Positions 32,787 to 42,541 of a DNA stretch of 64,000 bases are shown one piece after another. Both the position numbers and the translations under genes were made by a program. Within the stretch, counting starts at the first letter, position 1. Each line of letters starts with the position of its first letter. Origin of the DNA: Serripes groenlandicus (lineage: Eukaryota > Mollusca > Bivalvia > Cardiida > Cardiidae); contig JASEVX010000013.1 of NCBI GenBank assembly GCA_031761405.1, forward strand, positions 53,390,088-53,454,087, given 5' to 3'. The notes under the pieces are model-generated. The model ran no database searches. It saw only the letters and a list, made by a program, of their open reading frames with translations, and was not told the DNA's origin.

Positions 32787-32829
32787 GTCAAATGCTATTT
32801 TTAGATTTTAAACGAGACTGGCACCTGTG
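32787..32829. repeat. half of the hAT-like foldback
   Basis: TATATAGTCAAATGCTATTT, TTAGATTTTAAACGAGACTG and GCACCTGTG equal the right arm of 24343-24468. The left arm is missing, so this is a truncated or deleted copy 17 bp from SLC5 exon 2. Confidence 0.75.
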
Positions 32830-32845
32830 ATCAAGTTCTACTTAC

Positions 32846-32917
32846 TGCAAACCATGGCATGCTTCTTCCGGCAAGAAAGAACGACTGTACATTACGTCCT
32901 TGTGGTTTGCATAGCGT
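32846..32917 (-). CDS. SLC5 exon 2: FFLAGRSM loop and start of TM2
   Basis: Bounded by an acceptor TTTCAG and a strong donor GCA^GTAAGT. It has 24 codons, including VQSFFLAGRSMPWFA, the family signature (GGFFLAGRSMxWWP in vertebrate SGLTs). Phase 0 on both sides. A half copy of the hAT-like foldback of 24343-24468 lies just downstream in transcript direction at 32787-32829. Confidence 0.92.
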
Positions 32918-33722
32918 CTGAAATATGATAATAGGATATATATATAATGACATACATGCATGTATTTTAACATCGTCACAAATGTTAATTATATCATTAT
33001 TCTTATGAAACAATATATCTTTAATACGAAACAAATAAATACTATACCTACGTTTAACATGTTTAAAATAAGGTTAAAGAAAAGAATCAAACTAGAAAAA
33101 GAAATTACTTTATACAAAGACCAATTAGAGATGCATGGCAACAAATGGAGAACATTTCTGGATTTTTAACTTTTTTTTTTTCTTTTATCTTATTTTTATT
33201 ATTTTAATATAACACATTTATCTCAAGATATTTAATTGTCCACACTAATATCCAGTCGAATCACAGCTTCCTTACTTCTTTTATCTTTCTTCCTTTTCTA
33301 ACTTCTTCAAATAATGTTTTCTTTCTTTAGAGTATAATTAAAAAAAGAAAAAAGAAGAGCATTTTATATCAATAATGCATGATATAATACACAAACCAGG
33401 TCCAGCTTTAAGTTTAAACATATAATTAGAATTGTTTTTTAATGTATGTATTGTGACATGCTTTTTGTGTAAATTGAGGAAAATAAATAATAAAAAAAAA
33501 ACAAAAAAACATCGCCACAAATGATGTTAACAAAGAAATGACCGTGAATATGGTACTCGAACAACTGCATTCGTAAATAGGATGAAGGAGACTTCCGTGA
33601 AAGTCTTCGGAAGTAATCGGTTTGTAAATCTGTTGTAAGTGAATGCTATTTTAATTTCGTAAACCTACGGTTCATTAACGCGTTATGATTGGTGGAGTTA
33701 ATCTACCTATTAACGCCGTTAA

Positions 33723-33922
33723 CACTTTCCCAAATACAGACGCTTCCAGAGGCCTTTGCAGTAGACGGCTTTTGAAAACACTGCGATGATCAATTTCTAC
33801 TTTTGCCAAAATGTTTTCAACTCTATTCAATACCAATACTTTCATTTAAAGAAATGTTGCATATTTTAACATAGATGTTTTCACAGTCCGCCTGCTGCAG
33901 ATTTGTTGTATGTGGGAAAGGG
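33723..33922. mobile_element. TTAA-family MITE, near-complete copy
   Basis: After TTAA (33719-33722): CACTTTCCCAAATACAGACG; before TTAT (33923-33926): TTGTTGTATGTGGGAAAGGG. Inside are GCAGTAGACGGCTTTTGAAA, CAATGTTTTCAACTC-type and CCGCCTGCTGCAGATTTG segments, giving long imperfect inverted ends. Confidence 0.85.
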
Positions 33923-34179
33923 TTATATAATGGGCCTAGTAACATACTTATTCAAGTGTCCGCGGTTATATATTTCCCCCAAGACTTATTAATCGCATCA
34001 AAGGAAAAGCGGTTGAAGTGCATTACAGGTCATGCGAGTAAAACCAGTCCCGGTGAGCCACACTTCTAGTATTTCGTAACATCTATGGCCCTTGTAAACA
34101 CATGCAGGTAAAGACTCATATACGTTCAAAACAATTGCCTTTAATTTAAGAGCGAATATATCATAAGCAATACAATTAA

Positions 34180-34369
34180 ACCTTTCTATTATGTAAACGC
34201 TTTCTAATGCCTCTGCAGCAGATGGCTTTAGAAAACATTTTGACACAAGGAGATATTGCACATATATTTGTGTACAATGTATCCACTCTATTCAATAAGT
34301 GATTCTACATAGTTTTCCCTAGATGCTTTCAAAGTCGTCTGCTAGAGATTTGTCGTATGTGGGAAAGCG
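34180..34369. mobile_element. TTAA-family MITE copy
   Basis: TTAA at 34176-34179 and 34370-34373. Left ACCTTTCTATTATGTAAACG, GCCTCTGCAGCAGATGGC; right TCAAAGTCGTCTGCTAGAGA, TTTGTCGTATGTGGGAAAGCG. No ORF. Confidence 0.85.
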
Positions 34370-34602
34370 TTAACATGATTGAGAGGATTATTCAATTAGT
34401 CAGACGCATGCAAGTGGAAGAAAGAAAGATGAAATTAGCATCATACAAAATGCACTCGTAAGAATGACACATGATATGTCACATGCATGTAAGATGTAAG
34501 AAAGAAGACAGTTCATAAATAAGAATGTCATCTAGACTCATATAATTTTGGCGGATATTCCCCTCCATATACATGAGTAAACGTTGAAGGAATGCGTCAA
34601 GT

Positions 34603-35640
34603 TGCCCATCAGGGTACTCTTCCATTTACCAGTATAGCACAACAACATTAACCCATCATGATTATCTTTCACTCACCAGTATAGCTCAACGACGTTAACT
34701 CATCATGGTACTCTTCCATTTACCAGTATAGCTCAACGACGTTAACCCATCATGATACACTTCCATTTAACAGTATAGCTCAACGACATTAATCCATCAT
34801 GATACTCTTCCATTTACCAGTATACCTCAACGACGTAAACCCATCATGATACTCTTCAATTTACCAGTATAGCTCAACGACATTAATTCATCATGATACT
34901 CTTCCTTTTTCCAGTATAGCTCAACGACGGTAACTCATCATAATACTCTTCCATTAACCAGTATAACTCAACGACATTAACTCATAATGATACTCATCCA
35001 TTTACCAGCATACCTCAACGACATTAACCCATCATAATATTCTTCCATTTACCAGTATAGCTCAACGACATTAACCTATCATGGTACTCTTTCGTTTACC
35101 AGTATACCTCAACGACATTAAACCATCATAATACTCTTCCATTTACCAGTATAGCTCAACGACATTAACCTATCATGATACTCTTCCATTTACCAGTATA
35201 CCTCAACGACATTAACCTATCATGATACTCTTCTATTTACCAGAATAGCTGAACGACATTAACCTATCATGATACTCTTCCATTTACCAGTATACCTCAA
35301 CGACGTTAACCCATCATGGTACTCTTCCATTTACCAGTATAGCTCAACGATGATAACCCATCATGATACTCTTCCATTTACCAGTATAGCTCAACGACAT
35401 TAACCCATCATGATACTCTTCCGTTTACCAGTATAGCTCAACGACATTAATCTATCATGATACTCTTCCATTTACCAGTATAGCTCATCGACGTTAACCC
35501 ATCATGATACTCTTCCGTTTACCAGTATAGCTCAACGACATTAATCCATTATGATACTGTTCCATTTACCAGTACAGCTCAACGACGTTAACCCATCATG
35601 ATACTCTTCCACTAACCAGTATAGCTCAACGACGTTAACT
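34603..35640. repeat. 47-bp minisatellite, about 22 copies
   Basis: The unit is TTTACCAGTATAGCTCAACG, ACGTTAACCCATCATGATAC, TCTTCCA (47 bp). Units vary at a few positions (GACGTT/GACATT, AGCTC/ACCTC), and some variant pairs alternate, which suggests duplication of multi-unit blocks. It lies in the large first intron of the SLC5 gene. Confidence 0.92.
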
Positions 35641-36031
35641 TGTTTCAGACTTAGGTGCAAAAGATATAAATTATAAACACAAACATGCGTTTTCACCAAA
35701 CTTAAAGTGTGTGTCATTAATGTATCTATGTCAATTGTCATGATACCAAATCCTATATGTGATATATAAACAAGTATATTCTCATAAGAAGTATTTTTCT
35801 ACCTTTTTTTCACTAAGGTTATGATTAGGTTATCACCCTATCAAGTTATACATTTTCAACTCTTCCAAACATACAATAAATAAGTTGCAGACGACAATGA
35901 ATAAATCTCCGGAACAAATGGAGGAAACGGTTGATAAATTAAAGTATTTTTATCGAAAAGAGTTGAAAACATTGTGTTAAAAGGAGAAATGGCTCCTTAT
36001 GACTCATTTCTCCGTTTGCAACAATGTTTAA

Positions 36032-36752
36032 CAAGAGCGCATCGAAGCGAACGCCACCGCTCGTCCGTTTCTTTTTAAGTTGAACAAAGGGACATCATTG
36101 AATACTTATTAAACAGTTATGTAACTTGGTATAGACATGCGTATTGATCCTAGCAACATGTGTACTAAGTTGAACAAAGGGACATTACTGACTACTTATT
36201 TAACAGTTATGTAACTTGGTATATACATGCGTATTGATCCTAGCAACATGTGTACTAAGTTGAACAAAGGGACATCATTGAATACTTATTAAACAGTTAT
36301 GTAACTTGGTATAGACATGCGTATTGATCCTAGCAACATGTGTCCTAAGATGAACAAAGGGACATTACTGAATACTTATTTAACAGTTATGTAACTTGGT
36401 ATAGACGTGCGTATTGATCCTAGCAACATGTGTACTAAGTCGAACAAAGGGACATTACTGAATACTTATTAAACAGTTATGTAACTTGGTATATACATTC
36501 GTATTGATCCTAGCAACATGTGTACTAAGTCGAACAAAGGGACATTACTGAATACTTATTAAACAGTTATGTAACTTGGTATAGACATGCGTATTGATCC
36601 TAGCAACATGTGTACCAAGTTTCATTTGAAAATGTTGAACGGTTTTTGAGTTTTTAGATAAGGTTGAAGTTGTGTGATGACGCAGACGACGATGAAGTCT
36701 AGTGCATCACAATAGCCCGACTTTCTTTTCTCCGGAAAACAGACGAGCTAAA
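36032..36752 (+). mobile_element. pearl-like non-autonomous element C with 90-bp tandem core
   Basis: Starts AACAAGAGCGCATCGAAGCG (GCG hairpin) and ends AAAACAGACGAGCTAAAAAT. The core is six units of exactly 90 bp (TGAACAAAGGGACATTACTG, ACAGTTATGTAACTTGGTAT, GTATTGATCCTAGCAACATG). Near the 3' end GACGCAGACGACGATGAAGT and CACAATAGCCCGAC correspond to the same positions of element A. Confidence 0.65.
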
Positions 36753-37204
36753 AATGTCGTTTGTTTTCAAATGTATAATTTAGGTCAAAGGGAAGCAATT
36801 CGGATTGGAGCGCGGGGCAGACAATTTTGTCCTGTGAATTTCAGATGAATTTATTAGACTGAATTGGTCTCCCATTGGACAATAATGATTTTGTTGAAAG
36901 TTGAAAGTGTTTTTGACCTCGGGCTTTAGCCCCTGGTCATAGTAGTAATACCATTGTTTTCGGAGTTGGCAGCATGCCAATTGCTGTAAGCACCAAACAA
37001 CGCTAGAAAAAATGCGCGAGCAAAATACTTCATCATGGATTTAACAAAACTGCATTTAAAAGGTTAGGATCTCCCCCAAAAGTATCATTTTAATGTTGTT
37101 CGAACATCAGACATCAAAACTTAAAGCGTGAGTACTCCAATATAAGTTTAAGAAATGTTTTAGAAATTAATGCGTCGAGAGGTCAAATATGGACGCTTGT
37201 TAAC

Positions 37205-37500
37205 ATTATTAACATTTGCGAAGTGGAACGAAAAAACAGAAAGAAGTCACGTAAAAAATACAGTGGCGAATTAACCGGTGGGGCCCGTGCGTTGAAAAAT
37301 TAATGGTAAACAAGGAAAAAGCGTTGCAAATGTATTATAAACATTTGCGAAGAGGAACGGAAAAAAAGAAAGAAGTCACGTGAGTATACAGTGGCGGATT
37401 AACCGGGGGGGGTCGTAAGGCCCTTGCGTTGAAAAAATAATGGTAAACAAAGAAAAAGCGTTGCAAATGTAGTGGCGGATTTAGCGGGGGCCCATATGGC
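37205..37500. repeat. tandem repeat, about 2.5 units of ~115 bp
   Basis: ACAGTGGCGGATTAACCGG, GCCCGTGCGTTGAAAAA and AACAAGGAAAAAGCGTTGCA recur. The GTGGCGGATTTAGCGGGGGC wording at 37470 suggests repeated insertion ends. No gene is seen here or in 36753-37204. Confidence 0.65.
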
Positions 37501-37624
37501 CCGTGCCCGAGGCTTCGAATCTCGTCAATCGTTTAAGTTCATCTCTCTAGACAAGGTTAAACAGCCTGTTAGATACATAGTACTTTGGATTATAAAAAAA
37601 AAGAGAGCAAACACCCTGTTTTAA

Positions 37625-39146
37625 CTCTTTCACTGCCGAATTTCACAAAGTCGACTCTTCCATGTTGAACATTGGATCACCTCATTGTTGGTGCAACTGG
37701 ACATTTGGTAAAATGTAATGTCTAAGTGGCAAACAATTCAGATTACAGGAGAGACAGCTCGTAACCTGCTGTCTGTAAAGATGTAATCAACTAGCTTTCC
37801 GTGTGACACGTTAACTGCACTGTACATTTTGACAGGCGTGGTTAACTGTACATAGATTGGTATGATTGATTACATCTGAATTAAAATTATAATGTAGGGA
37901 AGGTATACCTGTATATACTGGCCCTTTTTTTTTATCGTTTTTCAGATTCTTTATTGGTTTAAGCTAGTTATTATGGATATATCATATTCAATGTTATCCG
38001 TTATAATGTCTATGACAAATTGCTTACTACTAGTATCAATTGACACTCATATTTATTATTTTGCACATTGCTGAGGTATCCCTTTTAATTCATTCTGTTA
38101 ATTCAAGAATAAGGCTATTACACCTTGCAGAGTCAGCTAAAATCATTGATTCGAGTGTAAGATTCACTGCCACCTCGCAGAAGGCCGATGACGCAGCTAT
38201 TAAGATTGTCCTTGAGAAATTGCTTTTTTGTCGGAAGAGCTCATCTAACCTAGTGATTCATTCCATGATGTTTCCGTTATACCTTGATAAACATATTGTG
38301 TGGACTTCGTCATAACATAATTACACTACAACAACTACTACTACTACTAATACTACTATGCTGCTACTTCTACTGCTGATTTGCCGTGAATAATTTTAAT
38401 TCAACATGAGTTCAAATTACTCTGGATTACTACGAAGTGCTAAGAAATACAAGACTGGTGGATCGATATTAATCATCGTACTGTTTGGAGAAATATTCTT
38501 ATTGTTATCATGTTGTTATCGACTATTTCACAATAATTTTTGCACTACTATTTCTTACTTATTCAGTTCAACTATGTTAATACGGTGTTCATTTAATTGT
38601 TTCTTATAAATTGCAAATATTCAATTCACTTGAATTGATGAATGACTTCTGTGTTCAAGTACTATACATGTTTGATAAATTTGTTATTTATCAACCTAAC
38701 CATTTATTAATTCCAAATACATATATATGTTCTTATTAAGGATTGGTCGTCACTGCAAGGTCGAAGATCATCTGACGAATTCCTAGGTAGAATTCGTTAT
38801 ATAAATAACAAGGAAAGGTGTAAAGATGTAATCAACTAGCTTTCTCTGTGACACGGTAACTGCACTGTACACTTTGACAGGCGTGGTTAACCTGCACATA
38901 GATTGGTATGATTGATGACATCTGGCCAATAATTAATGGATTAATTTCCCTAAGGCAGTTAGGCAGTTACTATAAATAACCACTGACATCATATGAGAAC
39001 AGGCAGTCTGGCCGTGGGTGTTAGGACATGTACCTATCTTAATAAACGAGTTGAAATGTATTATGAGTTGTTACTTTGTTACATAACACCTCACCTGAAT
39101 CTGCATTGTTTGGGAAAGCCTTTAATTGCCTTTGGCAGCGAAAGTG
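37625..39146. mobile_element. TTAA-flanked 1.5-kb non-autonomous DNA element (piggyBac-like target)
   Basis: TTAA at 37621-37624 and 39147-39150. Termini CTCTTTCACTGCCGAA and (inverted) CACTTTCGCTGCCAAA are matching imperfect inverted repeats. TTAA duplications and CxCTTTC-type ends are piggyBac-like. No transposase is seen: the open frames inside (38040-38315, 38406-38609) have no recognisable domain. Two ~105-bp units, each bounded by AGATGTAATCA and its inverse, lie at 37780-37881 and 38823-38924. End fragments of the family occur at 22659 and about 41400-41600. Confidence 0.75.
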
Positions 39147-39150
39147 TTAA

Positions 39151-39367
39151 CTCTTTCCCTCATATAGACGCTTTCTGATATTGCAGCAGACAGCTTTTTG
39201 AAAACATAGTGACAAAAGAAGAAATTGCTCAAAACGAGCAATTTCTCTTTTTGCCACAATGTTTTTCACTTTTAGACATAGTTTATTCAATTCAATTTAA
39301 GAGATTTTCTATTTTTTGACAAAATATGTTCAAAGTCGTCTGCAGAATTTTCGTATGAGGGAAAGTG
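39151..39367. mobile_element. TTAA-family MITE, reference copy
   Basis: Bounded by TTAA at 39147-39150 (shared with the element to its left) and 39368-39371. Termini CTCTTTCCCTCATATAGACG and TCGTATGAGGGAAAGTG are inverts. A central palindrome AGAAATTGCTCAAAACGAGCAATTTCT and the arms GCAGCAGACAGCTTTTTGAA / TTCAAAGTCGTCTGC make the whole a long hairpin. This copy is closest to the one the LINE invaded. Confidence 0.9.
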
Positions 39368-39734
39368 TTAAATAAATTGAGATGACATATTTGCATAGAT
39401 AACGTAATCGTTTTAAGTCCGTCGGTAAATACATGTCATTGACCCAATTATCGTCATGAGTATGGCTTATAGGTGTGTGTTTTTTTTATTGCATATGCGA
39501 ATTGTTAAGATAAAGATGTGTTAGAGCATACGGTCATTTATATCTGGGCCTTCAGTGTCTGCCTTTTTTTAGAAGGTCTTTATGAGTTTTGTTTTATTTT
39601 TTTGTATGGTTATTAAGGCCGCTTTTAACAAGTTGTCAATCATTGTGTTTTTGGGGTTAGTTAAAAAAGAACTACTGGTCCTTTATTTAGCCTGACATCA
39701 GCGAATCAGTTGTTAAGCTATATCCCAAATTCTG

Positions 39735-40100
39735 AAGGATTGATTGATTGATTGATTGATTGATTGCTTGTTTGATTGATTGATTGATTGATTGTTGATT
39801 GATTGTTGATTGATTGTTGATTGATTGATTGATTGATTGGGGTTTAACTCTGTATTCAACAATTGTTCAGTCATATCACGGCGACCAGTTTACCTACTCA
39901 GTCGTTTCCTGGTGTTCCCACACCAGTACACCACACAACATACTTTCCAAGGAACTGGCTAGTTTTCCACATAGACTGATAAACAGTCCATTGGTGAAAG
40001 ACGAATGACGCAGGTGAATCCTGAAGGAAGCCATCATATTACTGTTTTCAAGTCATTGGTATGACCCAACCGGGAATCGAACATCTGTAGATGCTACTTC
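39735..40100 (-). mobile_element. tRNA-derived SINE, family C, with long (GATT)n tail, inverted
   Basis: The + strand begins with an expanded (GATT)n tract (39739-39838), then GGGGTTTAACTCTGTATTCA, CATATCACGGCGACCAG, CACACCAGTACACCACACAA, ATTGGTGAAAGACGAATGAC, and ends CCAACCGGGAATCGAACATC, the B box on the minus strand. The tail is the longest of the four copies. Confidence 0.75.
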
Positions 40101-40120
40101 TGACGTAAAACAAAATTAAT

Positions 40121-40331
40121 GATACGTCCCACGAGAAAACCAACATTGTGGACTCTGAGTAAAGTTTCGACCCGGAGCAGCCGCGCAGGCTATCCCGCAC
40201 AAACACTTTTCGCCTCAGGAATCGTTACTCTCTACCTCTATCACCCTGAGACGGAATATGTCTGCTCGGATTAGCCTGGGTTGACACAATACGCAGAGTC
40301 CGTAATGTTAGTTTTCTCGTGGAGCAGCTCA
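40121..40331. mobile_element. TA-target palindromic MITE, copy 4
   Basis: GATACGTCCCACGAGAAAAC, AACATTGTGGACTCTGAG on the left, and ACGCAGAGTCCGTAATGTTA, GTTTTCTCGTGGAGCAGCTC on the right. It lies just 3' (in transcript sense) of SLC5 exon 1. Confidence 0.8.
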
Positions 40332-40623
40332 TTTGTACTCTCTCGGGTTTCACTCCCACAACATTTATTGTGATTCCAGCACAGAGATGCCACATGGCAC
40401 CTTTTGGCCTGATGCGGTAAAATACTGCAAACAACGTAGTTGTGGTGCAAATTTATTTTGTTCGAATCCCTGTTAGAGCTACTTCAATAATTAGGCTTTT
40501 CGTAAAACAGATGGCACGAGGGAGGCTTGGCTGTCAAAGGAGCAAGCGTCGAAAAGCGATTAATTCGAGTTGTAAGAAGCTTAACAGTAGATGTAGAATA
40601 TATCAGTTTTAAGTAAATATTAC

Positions 40624-40704
40624 CCATATTCCAACGGCTAAAATAACACAAAAGTACAGCACTATAACAAGTATATCCGCCCAGTGAGAAATCCCTCGTT
40701 CCAT
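40624..40704 (-). CDS. SLC5 exon 1: start codon and TM1
   Basis: Twenty-seven codons, starting at ATG (40702-40704) and ending at donor TGG^GTAATA. It encodes MERGISHWADILVIVLYFCV and ILAVGIW, matching the SGLT TM1 (DIxVIVxYFxxVxAVGxW). An in-frame TAA upstream supports this ATG. It ends in phase 0, which fits the next exon at 32917. Confidence 0.85.
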
Positions 40705-41100
40705 AGCCAAGATTATCCGAATTACGGTTTATACCGGGAACTTTCATCAGATATTTGCCACTGGTTATTCCGGAAAATAACGTCTAAGTTACTGGTTATC
40801 CAGGGTACTTTCATCAAAGAATTACCACGGGGCCTCAAGCGCGACTATCCACTGAATGGGACCGTACAGTTATCGCAAACTTGATGCCCGAAAGAAAATA
40901 CTGGAAATGTAGTCAATTTAAAGGTAAATGGGGGAAATAAACAAATACGACGGTTTACGACTGCCGAAAACCTCGTGCTTTCGGTCTCAACTCTACTGAC
41001 TCTGCCATGCGGTCTGCAGTAACTGTTCGGTTCCGTCCCATCGCACGCGTATATCAACATGTGCATATACATGTTTATATCCGTGTTCAATGACATAACT

Positions 41101-41353
41101 TAGCCGTCCCACGAATTAAACAACATTGCGTAAAGTATCGACCCGTATCAGCCTAAGCATGCCGCGCTGGCTAACCTGGACGGACACTTTTCACCTCCTG
41201 TGGATTTTCTGTTTCAGGAATTATTACTCTATACCTCTATCCCCCGAAGACGGAATGTGTCAGCCCGGATTAGCCTGCGCGGAGTGCGCAGGCTGATCTG
41301 AGTCGATACATTACGGAATGTCAATAATGTTGGATTTCTCTTGGGACTGCTCA
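41101..41353. mobile_element. TA-target palindromic MITE, copy 5
   Basis: TAGCCGTCCCACGAATTAAA on the left and TTCTCTTGGGACTGCTCA on the right, with ACTTTTCACCTCCTGTGGAT, TTCTGTTTCAGGAATTATTA and AGCCTGCGCGGAGTGCGCAG inside. It lies upstream of SLC5 exon 1, so it might contribute to its promoter region; nothing in the sequence proves this. Confidence 0.8.
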
Positions 41354-41389
41354 TATGCATGTCGTTAATTCATACTCTTATTTAACATT

Positions 41390-42541
41390 GAACAATAAAC
41401 TATTTCAGCGTCGAATTTCCTAAAAAAGACTGTTCTATGTTCAAACCAGGCGACTCCATTTTTCATGTAATAAGATTTTGGAATATTTTGAAAACTAAAA
41501 GCCTAAAGGGCAAACAATGCAGATTTCAGGTGAGACATCTCTTTAAAAGCTGCATTCCCTGAATCGGTATTGTTTGCAAAAACCTCAATATAGCCATTGA
41601 CTCTGAAAGAAGAAATAGAGAACTATAACAGACCAGTTAGACGAGTGACTACTGCACTAGTTCATTTTACAAGGAACGTACCAGAGTAAACATTATTAAC
41701 ATCCATTGGGTTAAACTTAAGATATCAAAGTCCATTTAAAACAGTACATCTCAATACTTCATGACACACTCGTTTATCTATTTACACTTGCCTTGCAGTA
41801 TCCACTTTTATGTCCGCTGAATACTTCACGAAATCCATTGCGAAAGGTATTTGGTATGACCCCGTCTGGGATCGAACCCTTGAAGCACGGATCTTAAATG
41901 CTTAAAGCACTAAGCACCAGTGAATCGTCTGTCAAACACATGTATCGTTTATACGTTCGATAAGAAACATATAGTGCGTGGCGTCCACAGCATACAATTG
42001 CTAAAAGCTATATGAGAAAAGGGAGAAAATATTCATCTCAATTCATATTTATTCAAAAATGCTTCCGATATAGTCTTAATATCTCTCTCTGCACGTTTGC
42101 TTGGCAATAATTAACCTGTCTCCTGCATTTTATCATCAACATAAGAATTGTTGCAAGGGATGAAATTTGCTAATTTAATTGCGTTAGATCACAGTAAAGG
42201 CAAACTCATAACTGTTTAATTCGTGCAATCTAGATACACCTGGAGCTGCGTCGAGGGTAAATGGGACTTTATATATATATATTAACTGTTTGACACTCAT
42301 TCAAATGTATGTATCCTCAGCCTGATTGAGTCTTTATTATTTACATATTCAAGAAGGTCGTTTCTACCAAGGCGTGGTTCAAAGAGTTTAAGTTCGTCCC
42401 CCAGTTTCCCAAGGTCAAAGGTTAGTGTTTTGCTATCACGTGTTTATACTGTTATCTTTTCACCTTTTCCCACATACAGACGTGGAGATGCGTTTAAACG
42501 TGTCTGACTGTGTGAACAGATTAAACAACGATCCATCTTCA
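41390..42541. other. non-coding; fragments of the TTAA 1.5-kb family and a tRNA-like piece
   Basis: At 41400-41620, GCGTCGAATTTCCTAAAAAA, GGGCAAACAATGCAGATTTC and GGTATTGTTTGCAAAAACC resemble both ends of the 37625-39146 family folded together. At 41860-41925, CTGGGATCGAACCCTTGAAG is a B box read on the minus strand. CCTTTTCCCACATACAGACG at 42465 is a single MITE left end abutting the satellite. No gene. Confidence 0.5.

Larger units (their letters stand above)
14939..40704 (-). pseudogene. SLC5 sodium/solute cotransporter (SGLT-like) gene, apparently decayed
   Basis: A chain of 14 minus-strand exons spells an SGLT-like protein in the correct order with matching splice phases: TM1 exon with ATG at 40704, then exons at 32846, 29416, 28905, 27955, 26802, 24548, 23565, 21827, 20366, 17418, 16127, 15556 and the stop-bearing exon at 14939. 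SLC5 proteins couple sodium entry to uptake of sugars or related solutes at the plasma membrane with a 14-helix LeuT fold. The exon for the end of TM4 (between 26802 and 24628) and the exons for about 120 residues from TM8 to TM11 (between 20366 and 17633, where the flanking phases 1 and 0 do not match) were not found. Exon 23565-23724 is frameshifted. I infer an inactivated or partly deleted copy; an assembly gap or mis-join is the main alternative. Subfamily and substrate cannot be given. Confidence 0.82.

Noticed and set aside
38040..38609. Possible transposase within the TTAA element
   Set aside because: The frames are short and show no catalytic motif or similarity to piggyBac transposases that I can recognise.
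40225..40434. Frame with GAMWHLCAG wording resembling the GAFWGL helix of SLC5
   Set aside because: It lies next to exon 1, not at the expected place, overlaps a MITE, and similarity covers only about six residues.
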